From positions 26,673,103-26,737,102 of the forward strand of contig JAKSZT010054215.1 of assembly GCA_026826555.1 (NCBI GenBank): 64,000 bases of DNA, read 5' to 3'. Shown here in pieces: positions 61,026 to 64,000 of this stretch; within the stretch, counting starts at the first letter, position 1; every line of letters starts with the position of its first letter. Under the pieces are notes generated by a model. The model was not told the origin of the DNA, made no database searches, and saw only the letters and a program-made list of their open reading frames with translations. The position numbers and the translations under genes were made by a program. Source of the stretch: Tolypeutes matacus (taxonomy: Eukaryota; Chordata; Mammalia; Cingulata; Chlamyphoridae).

Positions 61026-62932
61026 AGGGTTAATGTTTTCTTTTCTTTTTTTTTTTTTTTTTCATTTGCCTAATTTTCTATGTAATGGCCATGAATTAAT
61101 CCCCCAAACTCTCCTACAGGTTTACAACCTTTTCTCCAATGTAGCTGAACATGTCAGGTTCCATTTGGGAGTACAACATTCTTCCTCAAGTCCCCTTCTG
61201 CCCCACTTCAATTTTGGCAGCCTGCTACCCAGCTGTCATCTGGAAGCTCCCCATCAAGAATCATCCTGAGAATTCCCTTTGCCTGTCTTTTGCAAAGGAT
61301 CCTCTTTTCCTGGATTCTCAGGCTTCCTCTTTATTGGTTCTCCTTTCTTATAGATGAAGCACATCCTCAAGTAGATTCCTAAGAAAGGATACATAGGAGG
61401 TAAAAGTTTTGAGATCTTAATGTTAGTGAAAGGCCTTATACTTGTTTGAATTTGGCTGCAGATATACTTTTAATTTGAAAGTAACTTTTCCTAATAACAG
61501 TGAATGCATTTCCTCATTGTCTTTGTTTTATCAATGTTGCTATTCAGAAGTCTGAATCCACTCTAATTTCTTATTCTTTTATGTATACATGACTTTGTTT
61601 GTTTTTTCATCCTGGCATTTTGATGTCTTTTCTTTATCCCTGAAGTTCTGAAATGTCATCATTACGTCTCTTAAGGCGAATCTTTTCTCATTCACTGTGC
61701 TGGGCACTCACTGAGAAAGTTCAGTCAGGAAACAGTTGCTGAATCTCCTAGAACAGTGATTCTCAGAGTCTAGTCCACAAACCAGTAGTATCAGCCTCTG
61801 CACAAGTATGAAATTGTTAGAAATACAACTTCTTGAGCCCCACCCCAGACCTTCTGATCAGAAACTTAGTGGTGGGACCCAGCAATCCGGGTTTTAACAA
61901 CAAGTCCTCTATGGGATTCTGATGCAAGTAAAGTTAAAGAAGCTCTGTTCTAGATGGATCCTGTAATATTTCTTTTTTTGCTCCCACTTTCCACCTTTTT
62001 GTCTTTTTAGGTACTTGAGAATGATTTCTTCAATGCTCTCCTCCCAACCTTCCAATATGTTTTTCATTCTGCTACTAGGAATATCTGTTTTTAATTTCTG
62101 AGTACTTTTTCTTAATATTTGAAAGTTTTCTCATTGTATAACTGTCTTTTCTTGTTGTATGGTTGCCTTATATTTTATCTCAGCATATTAACTTGTATTC
62201 TGCTTGTTTTCAGATTTTTGTCTTGGATTTCTTTCTGTTTGCTGATTACATTTTTTCTACTTTATTTTAGAAGATTTTACATGTATTTGGCAATCCTTAG
62301 ACATTAAAAAATCCTATTTAAAAGTGAAAGAATAAACTATCCTGAAAATTCTTTGCGTAGGAATCAGGTTTGTTAATTGCAGTCTTTCCTCTAGCTCTTG
62401 GTAGAGGACTTCCCAAGGGGATTCTTTCATACAGGTAGGCCAATTTCTCCAGAGAGGCATTCCCCAATCTGCTGGGGAGGGGTGGGGGCAGGTAGGGAAA
62501 ACATTCTGCCTGCCAGCATAAGGGGATCCAAATTGATGGAGAGGATTGGGGACTTCAGTTTACAAACTTTTTACTTAAGCCCTTTATTTTCAGTACAATT
62601 TCTCACTCCTGCTCTCAGCTGTTTCTGGGGTACCCAAATCCTGATTGTCTATGATTTAATCTCTCTAGAAAGCCAGCTGTCTCTCTTTTGCTGGAGTTGG
62701 TAAAATCCAATTGCTCAGCTCTGTAGGATCAGGGAGGATTCTTTAAATCTAATGTTCACCATACAGTCTTCCTTACATTCTATTTGTTTTCTCTCCCCTT
62801 CCACATCCCCATCATGAAAGGTATCTGCTGCCTGATTCCTCAGCTCTCCTGGGGTTCTTCAGCCCACCCTGGCTTGCACAGCCTTAAGTTGTAGTTGTTG
62901 CCACCCACCAGGCTTGTAACTCAATTACTATT
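61026..62932. other. T-rich DNA around a MER5A-like element
   Basis: 61500-62330 has the T-rich, degenerate look of an old LINE in antisense orientation but no string is diagnostic. No gene. Confidence 0.35.
61754..61947 (-). mobile_element. MER5A-like hAT-Charlie element
   Basis: Ends cagtgattctcagagtct and aaagaagctctg, with interior 'cttgagccccaccccagaccttctgatcagaaacttagtggtgggaccc', the complement of MER5A. The flanks tcctagaa (61746-61753) and ttctagat (61948-61955) are degraded copies of the nTCTAGAn target used by this group. Confidence 0.85.
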
Positions 62933-63053
62933 CATCCATCTTTTTATTTCTTTCTTTCTTTTAGGAGGTACTGGGTATACCTGGGACCTTGTACATGCGA
63001 AGCAAGTGCTCAAACCAGTGAGCTACACCTGTTCCCCTCCATCCATTTTTAAG
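62933..63053 (-). mobile_element. tRNA-derived xenarthran SINE with target-site duplication
   Basis: The body is 62947-63040. On the minus strand it reads gaggggaacaggtgtagctc at its start. The A box is tagctcactgg (complement of 63016-63026), the B box is decayed, and the tail is AAAAGAAAGAAAGAAA. The flanks catccatcttttta (62933-62946) and catccatttttaa (63041-63053) form the duplication with one indel. Confidence 0.87.
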
Positions 63054-64000
63054 CTTCCAAAATTTCGTTGCTCTCTCCTGTCTCCTGTCCTCACTGTTCC
63101 ATTCTCTTTTTTGCTCTCCTTGTAGGTAAATCCATCTGTATTCCTTTCTGTCATGTTAATACTGAGAGAATAGAACTAAACATGTGTGCTCGATGCATGA
63201 AGCCTCCTAGAAGTTCCTGTCGCACTTGGGAAATATCAGTGGAGGGTGAACCTGAACACGTGGCTAAGAAGCATTGTTATTCCAGAAGTGCTGTCATGGT
63301 GGGAATGGGCTGGGGTGGAAGGGCAGAGCCTCCAGCTAGACACACATTCATTTTGATGAGGAAGGGCCACCCAGGGCAACATGCTTCCCACGTATGCCCA
63401 CAAGTCTGTGAAAATAATGTTTGCCCAATGGTAAAAAGAGAGATCCTTGCTCTCTCAGTTTGGATGAACGTCAACCTACACAAACACATCCGTAATTTGA
63501 TGTTTAAGGAAGACCTACAGACAATAAGGAAATTTTTTTCCTTTAATATGTGATTGCTGTCATAGCTTCCCCACCTTGACCCCAGGGGTTATCCCTCAGT
63601 TTCATTCCAGTCTACTTGAGGTTGATTCTCTAAGGCACAGTGAATGGGAACCACAGCACTGTAGTGACTTGATAGTCAATACTGTCGAGTGACTTGATAG
63701 TCAATACTGTCCCAGTTGCCTCCCTGGGGCAGGCAATTAGATGGTGCTCCTGCCTTACTTTCCTCTTCTGGTGGTTTGGCCTGAATTGATTATTACTCAA
63801 TTGCTTCATGGATTCTCTCTTTTAGAATAATCGCAGAAAAAGCTAAAAGAAGAGTGGGAGGGAAGCATGTAGACAACACTATGTTTATAGAATTTCCTTT
63901 TGTCGCCAGGCAAATAAATATTAACTCAGAAATAGCAGGGGGAAATGGGGCAAAAAATTGGTGAAACTCTTTCACCTCTGCTTTTAAATGCAAGCCTCCT
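63054..64000. other. Unique DNA containing the longest open frame of the window
   Basis: A 161-codon plus-strand frame spans 63068-63553. Its cysteines are scattered without a zinc-binding or secretory pattern, the start is not preceded by a recognisable promoter, and no family is recognised. I regard it as a chance frame. Confidence 0.4.
63663..63712 (+). repeat. Two-copy tandem duplication of 25 bp
   Basis: The unit starting agtgacttgatagtcaatac occurs twice in direct contact (63663-63687 and 63688-63712), identical over 24 bases. The lack of divergence implies a recent slippage or repair event, or an assembly artefact. Confidence 0.97.

Noticed and set aside
63068..63553. Longest open frame of the window (161 codons)
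   Set aside because: No family resemblance, domain pattern or splice context, and an overlapping frame is open on the other strand. A frame of this length is expected by chance in 64 kb of two-stranded sequence.
1..64000. CRISPR arrays, operons, phage or plasmid functions
   Set aside because: The whole window has mammalian repeat content and no tandem gene array. No direct-repeat/spacer pattern was seen.

Overview
This window is vertebrate nuclear DNA, almost certainly from a placental mammal of the order Xenarthra (armadillo, sloth or anteater). The mammalian call rests on many old MIR, L2, L1, MaLR-type LTR and hAT (MER-type) copies, strong CpG depletion and the absence of any dense gene array. 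The Xenarthra call rests on four copies of the tRNA-derived SINE type found in armadillos and sloths (49261-49379, 53941-54110, 60603-60772, 62947-63040), an L1 3' end of the kind seen in that group (60773-61015), and an LTR (19591-20179) resembling one I associate with armadillo DNA. The repeat assignments are from memory, not from a database search. I cannot tell armadillo from sloth or anteater.

The window looks like a gene desert or a very large intron. I find no multi-exon protein-coding gene, no tRNA, rRNA or snRNA gene, no CpG island and no CRISPR or bacterial-type feature. Most open frames of 60-160 codons are chance frames or lie in repeats. The one clearly gene-derived segment is a full-length processed copy of ERH (enhancer of rudimentary homolog) on the minus strand at 10944-11622. 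It has a poly(A) tail and a perfect 14-bp target-site duplication. Its frame is uninterrupted, but the normal stop is lost (TAG to TCG), adding six residues, and an upstream in-frame ATG comes from the target-site duplication. A second, unidentified retrocopied 3' UTR may lie beside it at 10480-10915.

Layout. 1-10 kb holds a few MIR, L1 and hAT relics in mostly unique A+T-rich DNA. 10-12.3 kb holds a telomere-like G-rich tract, the possible 3' UTR relic and the ERH retrocopy. 14-26 kb is repeat-rich: a long L2, an hAT element with perfect 8-bp duplications, an LTR and two L1 fragments. 26-40 kb is mainly unique, with microsatellites. 40-49 kb is a cluster of MIR, L2 and MaLR relics surrounding the most unique-looking stretch (43.9-47.3 kb), which includes one exon-like segment. 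49-64 kb carries the four SINEs, including a SINE-L1 composite inside one target-site duplication.

No new biological system is evident. The points most worth a second look are the ERH retrocopy with its altered ends, the SINE-L1 composite, the telomere-like tract at 10431-10464, the exon-like segment at 43955-44138 and the frame-broken coding-like segment at 57606-58080.
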